Both the position numbers and the translations under genes were made by a program. A stretch of DNA of 9,361 nt. Origin: Patescibacteria group bacterium (GTDB lineage Bacteria > Patescibacteriota > JACMRA01). Positions 1 through 6,790 of this stretch are shown in pieces. The stretch spans positions 1 through 9,361 of the forward strand of contig JAOZKL010000030.1 in the NCBI GenBank assembly GCA_029935375.1, written 5' to 3'. The notes below the pieces were generated by a model. The model was not told the DNA's origin, did no database searches, and saw only the letters and a program-made list of their open reading frames with translations. The stretch's first letter is position 1. Each line of letters starts with the position of its first letter.

Positions 1-1004
1 TATGGGAAAAACTTTGCCTCTGTTTCTACTTTTACAGTTTCATATCCATCACCATCCTTTGCCAAAAAGAAAGTTTGAGTTGTTATCATTTGCCCTCCAA
101 AGATTTTCTCACTAATTGGTTGTAGTATATAAAAAGTACGAGGCTGGTCTGGCATTGCAATCTTTTTATCTGGATTAATCTCTATTTTATCTAGTGGATT
201 GGCAAGATCGTCTCCAACAAAGATGTGTCCACTTGGTCTCATGTGCAAATCACCAGTTACTTTTAATGTATAGATTATACCAACATCATCAAACAATGTG
301 TCAAAATATATCTTGTTCGCATCTTTCTTTTCTATTAATTTGTTGTATTTTTCGAGTGTTTTCTCTCTATCCACCTCACCATCTGTATAATATAATTTTA
401 CAGGATTTATAGACGTAACCCTAAGGTCTTTTTCAGTTGCTGGTTTTTCAGGGTTGATCACATTCATAAAAGCAAGTGTACCAATCTGTTCTCGCAATGA
501 AGTTGTTATTCCATCGCTGTCTTGGCTTCCTTCAACAGTAGTAGTTTTGAATGCTATGCTAAAATAATGACCTTTTGTTGCCAAGTCTTCTGGAACATCG
601 AACTCAACATATATATCTATGTCTTCCATTGGCTCTAGTCTATATGTATCTTGACTAAATGTAACCCAATCTAGCGTTTTTATCTGATCTGTTGATAGCA
701 CATTGGTTTCTAACAGTATCGCACTTCCTTCATCATCTCCAGCTGTGAATAATTGCACAACAGGTTTTCCAATATATGTATGGTCAGGAGTATCATTGAA
801 AATATTATATTTTTGTGTGTGTGTTTCTCCTGGTGATAATTGTACACTGATTACAGGAGGGGTGATTGTAAACCCTCTATTTTTTGTCACTGTCTCTGCA
901 GATATATCCATTGTACCAAATATAGAAATAGATAGTGCCATGCATAAAATACCTATAAGAGCTATGATATTTTTTCCTTGTTTTTTTATTTTGTTTAAAA
1001 CCAT
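1..1004 (-). CDS. Exported Ig-like (DUF916/WxL-interacting-like) surface protein, 3' end outside window
   Basis: The frame opens at an ATG at 1004 and stays open for 334 residues to the window edge, so the C-terminus is missing. Residues 1-36 look like a signal peptide: basic KIKKQGK, a hydrophobic stretch IIALIGILCMALSISIFG, and a possible cleavage site after DISA (36). Residues 44-155 contain FTITPPVISVQLSPGE and YNIFND, a pattern typical of Ig-like beta-sandwich domains in the DUF916 (WxL-interacting) family. Residues 245-265 (LKVTGDLHMRPSGHIFVGD) resemble the second, host-binding part of that family, where 'GNvHxxPxGxI' is usual. The likely place is the cell surface, in wall or polymer binding; the substrate is unknown. 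No Shine-Dalgarno is visible. One copy of a 24-bp repeat lies 40 bp upstream. The family call rests on remembered patterns, so it is moderate; coding status and export are firmer. Confidence 0.75.
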   Translation of the reverse strand, partial: MVLNKIKKQGKNIIALIGILCMALSISIFGTMDISAETVTKNRGFTITPPVISVQLSPGETHTQKYNIFNDTPDHTYIGKPVVQLFTAGDDEGSAILLETNVLSTDQIKTLDWVTFSQDTYRLEPMEDIDIYVEFDVPEDLATKGHYFSIAFKTTTVEGSQDSDGITTSLREQIGTLAFMNVINPEKPATEKDLRVTSINPVKLYYTDGEVDREKTLEKYNKLIEKKDANKIYFDTLFDDVGIIYTLKVTGDLHMRPSGHIFVGDDLANPLDKIEINPDKKIAMPDQPRTFYILQPISEKIFGGQMITTQTFFLAKDGDGYETVKVETEAKFFP

Positions 1005-1043
1005 ATTACTTTAAATAATACTAACAACTGAACAATTAAATTA

Positions 1044-1067
1044 TAATTTTGTCAAGAGAGGTCTTTT
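1044..1067 (-). repeat. 24-bp direct repeat, copy 1 (left flank of nuclease cassette)
   Basis: Read on the minus strand this is AAAAGACCTCTCTTGACAAA followed by ATTA. It matches 3319-3342 at 23 of 24 positions, in the same orientation. It contains TTGACA, which could be a -35 box for the gene starting at 1004. I see no good -10 hexamer 16-18 bp further on, and the identity extends well beyond a -35 box on both sides. It may be a shared regulatory site or a duplicated junction around the 2.2-kb cassette. Confidence 0.7.
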
Positions 1068-1095
1068 AATAATATGTTTTTTTATAATTGTTTTT

Positions 1096-1659
1096 TTAAC
1101 CTTGTTTTATTCTACTGTTACCCGTTACTAATTCCAATCTGTTAATATAATAAAATAAATTATCAACTAAATCAATATCAACCTCATTTACTTCAACTAT
1201 ATCAATAACTTGTTTTATATTTTCTATTGTTTCCAAAACCTTTTTTTCGTTCTCTTGTTCTTTTGTGTACTGATTTGGTGTTATAATATTTTCTTTTTTA
1301 TTTAGATCTTTCTTCTCAGGCTTTCGGTTCATTATCAATTCCGTATTTTTACCCTCTTCAAAAGAGATTGTAGTCCAAGACCCATCTTCTTCACATCGTG
1401 ATATTTGCCCATCGTCTAACAACTTGGAATAGAACCAGTATTTATAATCTCCGATAAACATAACTCTCCAGTTTCTTTTAAACAACATTTCATCTTCACC
1501 ATTTTTGTATATGTGCTGGAATATTTCTCCAAAGATTGCACTATCTTCAGTGGAGAGTTTTGTCCTGACGATATACTCATGTGGTGCGAAATGTGCGTAA
1601 GTTTTTGCAAATGTCCATTCGTGGCTTTCCACCCATTTTTGTATTTCTTGTTCTGTCAT
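1096..1659 (-). CDS. Small protein with uncharacterised W-x-FAKT/PHEY/YKYW domain, partner of the nuclease gene
   Basis: This is a 187-residue protein without a signal peptide or membrane segment. Its N-terminal half carries EWTFAKTYAHFAPHEYIVR (14-32), GDYKYW (70-75) and IMNRKP (109-114). From memory, this matches a widespread small domain of unknown function with W-x-FAKTMP, PHxYxxR, GYxYW and a final INR-like strand, found in many bacteria and phages; I cannot name a Pfam entry. Residues 115-150 are charged and probably helical, and 150-180 (IDIVEVNEVDIDLVDNLFYYINRLE) may form a second helical unit. The gene starts 8 bp after the stop of the 541-codon gene, so the two are very likely co-transcribed. 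No Shine-Dalgarno and no hairpin terminator are visible after its TAA, only A-rich sequence. Function is unknown; position suggests an accessory or regulatory partner of the nuclease-like protein. Confidence 0.85.
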   Translation of the reverse strand: MTEQEIQKWVESHEWTFAKTYAHFAPHEYIVRTKLSTEDSAIFGEIFQHIYKNGEDEMLFKRNWRVMFIGDYKYWFYSKLLDDGQISRCEEDGSWTTISFEEGKNTELIMNRKPEKKDLNKKENIITPNQYTKEQENEKKVLETIENIKQVIDIVEVNEVDIDLVDNLFYYINRLELVTGNSRIKQG

Positions 1660-1667
1660 ATTATAAT

Positions 1668-3293
1668 TTATTCTTTATTTCCTGTATTTTCTCTGCTTTT
1701 TTTTATTTCTTGTCCCATTTCGTCTATATCTTCTCCTGCAACATTGATAAGTTTTGTAATAGTGTCAAGCACAAGAGTGATTGTTTCACCTTTTCCTTCT
1801 TCTAGTTCTTTCCATTGTTCATAGCCCCAGATATTTTTATTGTCTTTGAAGCCTGCGGTCCAATAACTCTCTTCTAGAAAATCTTCTTTCTTAATAAATT
1901 CTAGTTTTGCTGGTTCACAGTATTTTCGATTTCTCGTATCATTAAACCTCTCCTCCTCTATGACCTTGCCTTTTTGTTTATATATTCCAATAAATATGTT
2001 TTTTCTACCAGTTTTAAAGCAGTTTAGGTTTTTGGCAGATCCTATTCTTATCTCAATATTATTCCAGCTCAAGTTTGAGATTGATATTCCTGAGAGGTTA
2101 TTTTTATTTATTTGTAATCCATTTTGAAAAAGCCCAACATTCCATTTCTCTGTTCTTTCTCCCAACATTTCACTGATTATCCCCCTTAGGTTTTCATTAA
2201 ACAAACTGTTTACCTTTGTCACCCATGTTCCTGTGAAACTATCCTTTTTATTAATCTGTCCCATTATTTTTCCGAATTTTCTATTAATCTCCTGCCCCTC
2301 TTCCTTTCTCCTTTCTTTCTCCTCTTCTTTGGTTTCTATTTCTTCTTCTTCCTTTTCCTCTTTCCAGACCAGCTTTGCCTCTTCTTTCATCTTATCTTCT
2401 AATTTTTCGACCTGCTTGTTTAGTTTGCAATTTTCCTTTTTCATCTCTTCTAATTCTTTAATTTTCTCCTTTACTTTTCCCTCTAGTAATTCTTGTTTGC
2501 CGTTGTTCCAGTTTCTTTGTATTTCGTGAGAGTCTAAAATGTTTTTATCCATGTCTTCTGTAATCATACTAAGCTTTATTGAGTTTGTGTTGTTAAATTG
2601 TTTGTTGATGTATTCTGCAAATTCCTTGACCATTTTCGAGGCTCTGTTTGCTTTTTTATCTTTTAGTATTTCTGCACATTGTTCTATCCACGGTTTTATC
2701 TCTGGTATCGAGATTGTTTTAAATCGCCCATTTGTTTTCAGCTCTTTCAAATCTTTTGTTTTTATACTGTATGTTGAAGGATCTACCTCATCTTCCCCTG
2801 GCATATATATTATAAAGTAATTTTCATCATATTTATTTTCTATATATTCCTTGTATCTCCATATTTGTTCTTCTTGATCGTCCGCAAATGGTTTGTTTTC
2901 TATTACAATTCCAAATTTTTTGTCGTCATCAAGTTCAAATTCTAATAAAATATCGATTCTTCCCTTCCCTTTATCTGTGTTTTCATCTATTTTGTATTCT
3001 TTGTAAACTAAAACCTTTTTTGACTTTTTAAGTTTAGTTCTATGTTTTTTTAAAATAGTGTTATTATTATATTTTTCTATAAACAAATTCAAGAAAGTAT
3101 TTCCTTGTTCATGAGACCCTTCCGGGTTCAATAACCATGCTATCATACGAGATATTCTCATTTCGTCCATTTTGATCATTTCAAAGGCATTGAATTCTGG
3201 AGTTAGTTTTGTTTTTTCCTCATTGTAGCGATCTCCTCCTGCTCTGATTGCCTTGGCAATTTCTTCAAATCTATTAGGTTCTTCTTTGCTCAT
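1668..3293 (-). CDS. PD-(D/E)XK nuclease-superfamily protein (PDDEXK_4-like) with coiled coil
   Basis: The protein has 541 residues. Residues 33-75 match the start of PDDEXK_4 proteins, including AWLLNPEGSHEQGNTFLNLF. The predicted nuclease core follows: E99, D114 in GRIDILLEF, E132-N133-K134 as the (D/E)xK motif in GIVIENK, and DQEEQIWRY (139-147) supplying the downstream Gln and Tyr typical of the family. All expected catalytic positions are present, so it may be active on DNA or RNA. Residues 265-345 are extremely Lys/Glu-rich and predicted coiled coil. Residues 350-520 form a separate, probably alpha/beta C-terminal region that I do not recognise. It is the first gene of a two-gene operon, and no methyltransferase lies nearby, which argues against an ordinary restriction system within this window. 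Defence or abortive infection is plausible but inferred. The ATG has no Shine-Dalgarno. A copy of the 24-bp repeat lies 26 bp upstream. Confidence 0.85.
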   Translation of the reverse strand: MSKEEPNRFEEIAKAIRAGGDRYNEEKTKLTPEFNAFEMIKMDEMRISRMIAWLLNPEGSHEQGNTFLNLFIEKYNNNTILKKHRTKLKKSKKVLVYKEYKIDENTDKGKGRIDILLEFELDDDKKFGIVIENKPFADDQEEQIWRYKEYIENKYDENYFIIYMPGEDEVDPSTYSIKTKDLKELKTNGRFKTISIPEIKPWIEQCAEILKDKKANRASKMVKEFAEYINKQFNNTNSIKLSMITEDMDKNILDSHEIQRNWNNGKQELLEGKVKEKIKELEEMKKENCKLNKQVEKLEDKMKEEAKLVWKEEKEEEEIETKEEEKERRKEEGQEINRKFGKIMGQINKKDSFTGTWVTKVNSLFNENLRGIISEMLGERTEKWNVGLFQNGLQINKNNLSGISISNLSWNNIEIRIGSAKNLNCFKTGRKNIFIGIYKQKGKVIEEERFNDTRNRKYCEPAKLEFIKKEDFLEESYWTAGFKDNKNIWGYEQWKELEEGKGETITLVLDTITKLINVAGEDIDEMGQEIKKSRENTGNKE

Positions 3294-3318
3294 ACAAATA
3301 GAGGGTTGGTTTTAATCG

Positions 3319-3342
3319 TAATTTTGTCAAGAGAGATCTTTT
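3319..3342 (-). repeat. 24-bp direct repeat, copy 2 (right flank of nuclease cassette)
   Basis: Read on the minus strand this is AAAAGATCTCTCTTGACAAA followed by ATTA. It differs from 1044-1067 at one position (T for C). It sits between the dnaK terminator and the nuclease-gene ATG. TTGACA could be a -35 box, but the sequence 17 bp downstream (AACCCT) is a poor -10. A direct repeat of the same length and orientation on both sides of the cassette may be either a common promoter or operator, or a mark of how the cassette arrived. Confidence 0.7.
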
Positions 3343-3351
3343 TGAGATATG

Positions 3352-3376
3352 AAAAAACCCCTAGGATTTCTAGGGG
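3352..3376 (-). terminator. Intrinsic terminator of dnaK
   Basis: On the minus strand a perfect 7-bp stem, CCCCTAG / CTAGGGG (arms at 3370-3376 and 3358-3364), encloses a 5-nt loop and is followed directly by six T (3352-3357). It begins 33 bp after the dnaK stop and ends before the 24-bp repeat and the nuclease gene. It should insulate the cassette from heat-shock transcription and makes dnaK monocistronic. Confidence 0.9.
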
Positions 3377-3408
3377 AGGATTGATAGATAGTATATTAAT
3401 CTGAATGA

Positions 3409-5346
3409 TTATTTTTTATCTTCTTTCTTCTTTTTCTTCTCTTCCTTTGGTTTTGATTCTACATCAACATCTGTTGCATCTTCTTTTTTCTCAGCTTCCC
3501 CCTCAGTTGGATTTGCTTGTTCTTGTGCAGCTGCTGTAGAGTATACTTTTTCACCAATCTTCATAAGACCATCTTGAACTTCTTTGTTTTTCTTTTCAAG
3601 CTCCTCTTTTATTACATCTTCTTTCTTTACGATCTCTTCTAATTCTGATTTTAGTTTTTCAACATTTTCCTTATCATCTTTTTCTAATTTATCACCCATG
3701 TCTCTGATAAGTTTTTCTGCTTGAAACACTGTACTTTCAGCGTTATTCTTAGCTTCAATCAAACCTTTCTTGCTCATATCAGCTTCTTTTTGTCTTTCAG
3801 CTTCATCAATAGCGCTCTGTTTTTCTTCGTCGCTAAGTGTTGATGATCCTGTGATTGTAATATCAGCTTGTTTGCCAGTTCCTTTGTCAACTGCAGTAAC
3901 TTTTAGTATTCCATTTGCATCTAGATCAAATGTAACTTCAACTTGAGGTACTCCTCGTGGAGCAGGTGGGATAGATCCTAGTGTAAATTTGCCAAGAGTT
4001 TTGTTGTCTGCAGCCATTGGTCTTTCACCTTGTACAACATGTACATCTACAGCTGTTTGATTGTCTGCATAAGTTGAGAAAATCTGAGATTTGCTTGTAG
4101 GGATTGTTGTGTTTCGTGGGATCATTGGGGTTGCAATGTTTCCAGCAGTCTCGATTGCAAGGCTCAAAGGAGTTACATCTAATAGTAGGATATCTTTTAC
4201 ATCTCCTTTTAACACAGCTCCCTGAATAGCAGCCCCGCTAGCTACAACTTCATCTGGGTTTACACTCAAGTTTACCTTTTTTCCAAAGAATTCTTCAACA
4301 GTTTTCTTCACAAGTGGCATACGAGTCATACCACCAACCATGATTATTTCTTTAATTTCACTTTTATCTAAATCTGCATCTTTTAATGCTTTTTTAACTG
4401 GCTCCATTGTATCTTTTACAAGATCTCCAACCAAATCCTCAAATTTAGTTTTTGTGATTTTCATTGTAAGGTGTTGTGGTTGATTTTCTTCGTTCATTGT
4501 AATGAATGGAAGGCTAATCTCGTGCTCATTTTGTGATGATAGATCGTGCTTACATTTTTCTGCAGCTTCTTTAACACGTTGTCTCGCAGCCTTATCTTTG
4601 CTAAGATCAATCCCCGTATCTTTCTTAAACTCAGCTATAATGTAGTTTATAAGTTTTACATCAAAATCTTTTCCACCAAGATGAGTGTTACCATTTGTAG
4701 ATAGCACTTCAATTGTCTCTTGAGATATTTCAAGAATTGTCACATCGAATGTTCCACCTCCAAGATCATAAACCAATACTTTTTCATCCTCACCTTTTTC
4801 AAATCCATATGCAAGGGCAGCAGCAGTTGGTTCGTTAATTATACGCAAGACTTTTAGCCCAGCAATTTCTCCAGCATCTTTTGTTGCCTGTCTTTGAGAG
4901 TCGTTAAAGTATGCAGGCACTGTAATAACAGCTTCAGTGATTGTTTGGCCAGTTTTTGCTTCTGCATCAGCTTTTAATTTTCGTAAAATAGCTGCAGATA
5001 TTTCTTCTGGTGAGTACTCTTTCCCATCTTTTGTTGCAACTCTTATCTTTCCTTTTTTTTCTAGAACTTTGTAAGGAACAAGTTTGATATCATCCTGTGT
5101 TTCATCATCGTTGTATGAATGACCAATAAACCTTTTAATTTCGTAAAAAGTGTTTTCTGGGTTCAATACGCTGTTGCGCTTTGCAATCTCTCCGATTGTT
5201 ACAGACTGATCCTTTGCATTATAATAAAATGCTGATGGAGTTGTACGACCACCTTCTGCGTTTTCTATGATTTTTGGTTTTCCACCAACGACATAAGCCA
5301 TTGCTGAATTTGTTGTACCTAAATCGATTCCTAATACTACTGACAT
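3409..5346 (-). CDS. dnaK: Chaperone protein DnaK (Hsp70)
   Basis: This 645-residue protein is the ATP-dependent cytosolic chaperone that binds exposed hydrophobic segments together with DnaJ and GrpE. The nucleotide-binding domain (1-385) shows GIDLGTTNSAMAYV (6-19), INEPTAAALAYG (170-181), VYDLGGGTFDVT (192-203) and IMVGGMTRMP (335-344). The 70-110 segment aligns with the longer, Gram-negative-type form. The interdomain linker is DILLLDVTPLSL (385-396). The substrate-binding domain follows (TPMIPRNTTIPT, FDLDANGILKVTAVD), then a helical lid (505-605). Oddities: the usual ETLGG after the linker reads ETAGN (399-403), and the disordered tail ends in a Lys-rich run (632-645) instead of an EEVD-like end. 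The family call is certain; the length is normal. grpE and dnaJ are not in this window. Transcription starts from a promoter overlapped by CIRCE-like operators and ends at the hairpin 33 bp downstream. No Shine-Dalgarno precedes the ATG. Confidence 0.98.
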   Translation of the reverse strand: MSVVLGIDLGTTNSAMAYVVGGKPKIIENAEGGRTTPSAFYYNAKDQSVTIGEIAKRNSVLNPENTFYEIKRFIGHSYNDDETQDDIKLVPYKVLEKKGKIRVATKDGKEYSPEEISAAILRKLKADAEAKTGQTITEAVITVPAYFNDSQRQATKDAGEIAGLKVLRIINEPTAAALAYGFEKGEDEKVLVYDLGGGTFDVTILEISQETIEVLSTNGNTHLGGKDFDVKLINYIIAEFKKDTGIDLSKDKAARQRVKEAAEKCKHDLSSQNEHEISLPFITMNEENQPQHLTMKITKTKFEDLVGDLVKDTMEPVKKALKDADLDKSEIKEIIMVGGMTRMPLVKKTVEEFFGKKVNLSVNPDEVVASGAAIQGAVLKGDVKDILLLDVTPLSLAIETAGNIATPMIPRNTTIPTSKSQIFSTYADNQTAVDVHVVQGERPMAADNKTLGKFTLGSIPPAPRGVPQVEVTFDLDANGILKVTAVDKGTGKQADITITGSSTLSDEEKQSAIDEAERQKEADMSKKGLIEAKNNAESTVFQAEKLIRDMGDKLEKDDKENVEKLKSELEEIVKKEDVIKEELEKKNKEVQDGLMKIGEKVYSTAAAQEQANPTEGEAEKKEDATDVDVESKPKEEKKKKKEDKK

Positions 5347-5421
5347 AATTTGTATATTTTAATATTTTTTAAGTTTGTTGTTCTAGTGCTTTTCCCTTTA
5401 TTGTTAAGATAAAAAGGATAG

Positions 5422-5448
5422 TTAGCAACTAGCTGTTGTGAATGCTAA
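5422..5448 (-). promoter_or_regulatory. CIRCE-like operator, dnaK-proximal copy
   Basis: On the minus strand: TTAGCATTC, 9 nt, AGTTGCTAA. CIRCE, bound by the HrcA repressor, is TTAGCACTC-N9-GAGTGCTAA; this copy matches 14 of 18 arm positions with the exact N9 spacing. It covers the -10 box and the expected start point (about 5435) of the dnaK promoter, where a bound repressor would block initiation. hrcA itself is not in the window. Confidence 0.7.
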
Positions 5449-5470
5449 CATTAGCAACGGTTTTTGTCAA
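5442..5470 (-). promoter_or_regulatory. Sigma-70-type promoter of dnaK
   Basis: On the minus strand a perfect -35 TTGACA (5465-5470) is followed after exactly 17 bp by TAGCAT (5442-5447), with TG one base before it, so an extended -10. The start point should be near 5435, giving a 5' leader of about 90 nt. Both hexamers lie within CIRCE-like operators. Confidence 0.85.
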
Positions 5471-5477
5471 GTGCTAA
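5451..5477 (-). promoter_or_regulatory. CIRCE-like operator, dnaK-distal copy
   Basis: On the minus strand: TTAGCACTT, 9 nt (GACAAAAAC), CGTTGCTAA. It matches consensus CIRCE at 14 of 18 arm positions with N9 spacing. It overlaps the -35 TTGACA. Its centre is 29 bp from that of the proximal copy. Both copies share GTTGCTAA in the downstream arm instead of the usual AGTGCTAA, which hints at a lineage-specific HrcA site. It lies 30-55 bp upstream of the dprA -10, so it might also touch dprA expression. Confidence 0.7.
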
Positions 5478-5505
5478 AAATTAGTATTTATTTAATTTAA
5501 TATTA

Positions 5506-5514
5506 TGCTATACT
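5506..5514 (+). promoter_or_regulatory. Extended -10 promoter for dprA
   Basis: TGCTATACT is a good extended -10 box (TGnTATAAT-like), with an expected start near 5521. No clear -35 lies 16-18 bp upstream (ATTTAT), which is tolerable for an extended -10. The transcript would lead into dprA and probably the following gene. Confidence 0.6.
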
Positions 5515-5597
5515 TGTCTGAGGTTGTGTAGACAGTGACGACTATCTCTACTCTATTGACAATTTATGCTTTTTATTACTCTCTTTATATAATCAAT

Positions 5598-6740
5598 ATG
5601 ACTCTTTTTGATTCTGGTGAATTAGATTATTTTAAGACTATTTCAAATGCAATTTTAATTGCATGGGTTCGCAGTGAAGTTCAATTAACGATCGAGAAAT
5701 TAGATGTTATAATGGAGAAAACTGATAGTTTTGCTAATGCTGTTACTGAAGATTTTTTTACGGCTTTCCAATCAGATAGAAAGTGGCTTAATAAATGGCA
5801 AAAACAAGGTAAAATAGAAAGGCTGGAGTTGTTTGTTTCAAAATTGGACGACCACGATATCAAGATTGTATCTTGTTTTGATTCTAACTATCCACGTAGT
5901 TTGTTAGATTTGCATCGCCCTCCTGTTGCTCTGTACTATCAAGGAGATATTGGTATAATAAATGAAAAATCAAATCAGTTTATTACTGTAGTTGGTTCTA
6001 GAAATTTTACAAAATATGCTGAGCTGTGTATTAATAAAATATTAAAACCGGTTTGTAGGCTAGGGGTAGGTGTTGTATCTGGATTGGCATATGGCATAGA
6101 TGGTGTTTCTCACCAAATTGCCGTGGATGCAGAGGCTTTGACTGTTGGAGTTATTGGATCTGGATTGGACAGATCTAGCTTTTACCCAATGGCAAACTGG
6201 AGTCTTCGTACAAATATTATAAGACAAGGAGGAGTTGTAATATCGGAATATGCCCCGGGAGTGGCTCCAAATAGATATACTTTCCCTGAGAGAAATAGGA
6301 TACTTTCTGCGCTAACTAATGTAACTTGGGTTGTACAAGCAGCGGCAAAATCAGGCACTTTAATAACAGCTGATATGACTAGGGATCTTGGCAGGATTGT
6401 TGCGACCACACCTGGATCTATTTTAGAACCTACGATGGCAGGTAATATAAATCTGATAAAAGATGGTGCTAATATTATTACAGAGCCAGATGATATAATA
6501 CAGTTGCTAGGACTGTCTGGACATGTTGATACAAATCTATATAAAGCTAAGGATTATAATTTTTCAAATGAAACTGAGAAGCAGATCTATACTGTTCTTA
6601 GTCTTGAGCCTATGTTGGTGGAGGATATATCTGATAAATGCAATCTAGACACAACTGAGGTTTCAGCTACTTTGACCATGTTAGAGCTGGCTGGTATGGT
6701 TGCAAGTGTAGGGCAAAATAGGTGGGTTAGAGGTAATTAG
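5598..6740 (+). CDS. dprA: DNA-processing protein DprA (Smf)
   Basis: DprA protects incoming single-stranded DNA in natural transformation and loads RecA on it in the cytoplasm. Numbering from the ATG at 5598 (380 residues): a helical N-terminal part (1-115), then the Rossmann-like DprA domain with VVGSRNF (131-137), SGLAYGID (161-168), GVIGSGLDRSSFYP (184-197), FPERNRI (229-235), SGTLIT (252-257) and TPG (271-273). A C-terminal winged-helix-like domain follows (about 324-379, ending RWVRG). The usual VVEA reads VVQA (Q247). An in-frame GTG at 5535, with GAGG 11 nt before it, would add 21 hydrophobic residues (MTTISTLLTIYAFYYSLYII) unlike a DprA start, and would leave a leader of only about 14 nt from the predicted promoter. 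I therefore prefer the ATG, though it has no Shine-Dalgarno. The gene ends in TAG, and the next gene follows after 50 bp, probably in the same transcript. Confidence 0.93.
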   Translation: MTLFDSGELDYFKTISNAILIAWVRSEVQLTIEKLDVIMEKTDSFANAVTEDFFTAFQSDRKWLNKWQKQGKIERLELFVSKLDDHDIKIVSCFDSNYPRSLLDLHRPPVALYYQGDIGIINEKSNQFITVVGSRNFTKYAELCINKILKPVCRLGVGVVSGLAYGIDGVSHQIAVDAEALTVGVIGSGLDRSSFYPMANWSLRTNIIRQGGVVISEYAPGVAPNRYTFPERNRILSALTNVTWVVQAAAKSGTLITADMTRDLGRIVATTPGSILEPTMAGNINLIKDGANIITEPDDIIQLLGLSGHVDTNLYKAKDYNFSNETEKQIYTVLSLEPMLVEDISDKCNLDTTEVSATLTMLELAGMVASVGQNRWVRGN

Positions 6741-6743
6741 TTT

Positions 6744-6767
6744 AAACCCTTTACAAATTAAGATAAA
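6744..6767 (+). repeat. Partial copy of the downstream terminator's 5' arm and loop
   Basis: This stretch, just after the dprA stop, matches 7704-7727 at 20 of 24 positions. The later copy is the 5' arm, loop and start of the 3' arm of a terminator. Here the GGGTTT arm and the T-run are missing, so no hairpin forms and read-through into the next gene is expected. The two copies bracket the Gmad2-GerMN gene. The match could be chance in AT-rich DNA. Confidence 0.35.
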
Positions 6768-6790
6768 TATATTTAGTTGATTTTAATAGT

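Noticed and set aside
703..1014. Plus-strand frame of 103 codons
   Set aside because: It is the antisense of the signal peptide and Ig-like domain of the minus-strand surface protein, which has a far better coding pattern.
5556..5593. TTGACA and TATATAAT as a promoter for dprA
   Set aside because: The boxes are 24-26 bp apart, too far, and the start point would fall at or inside the ATG at 5598.
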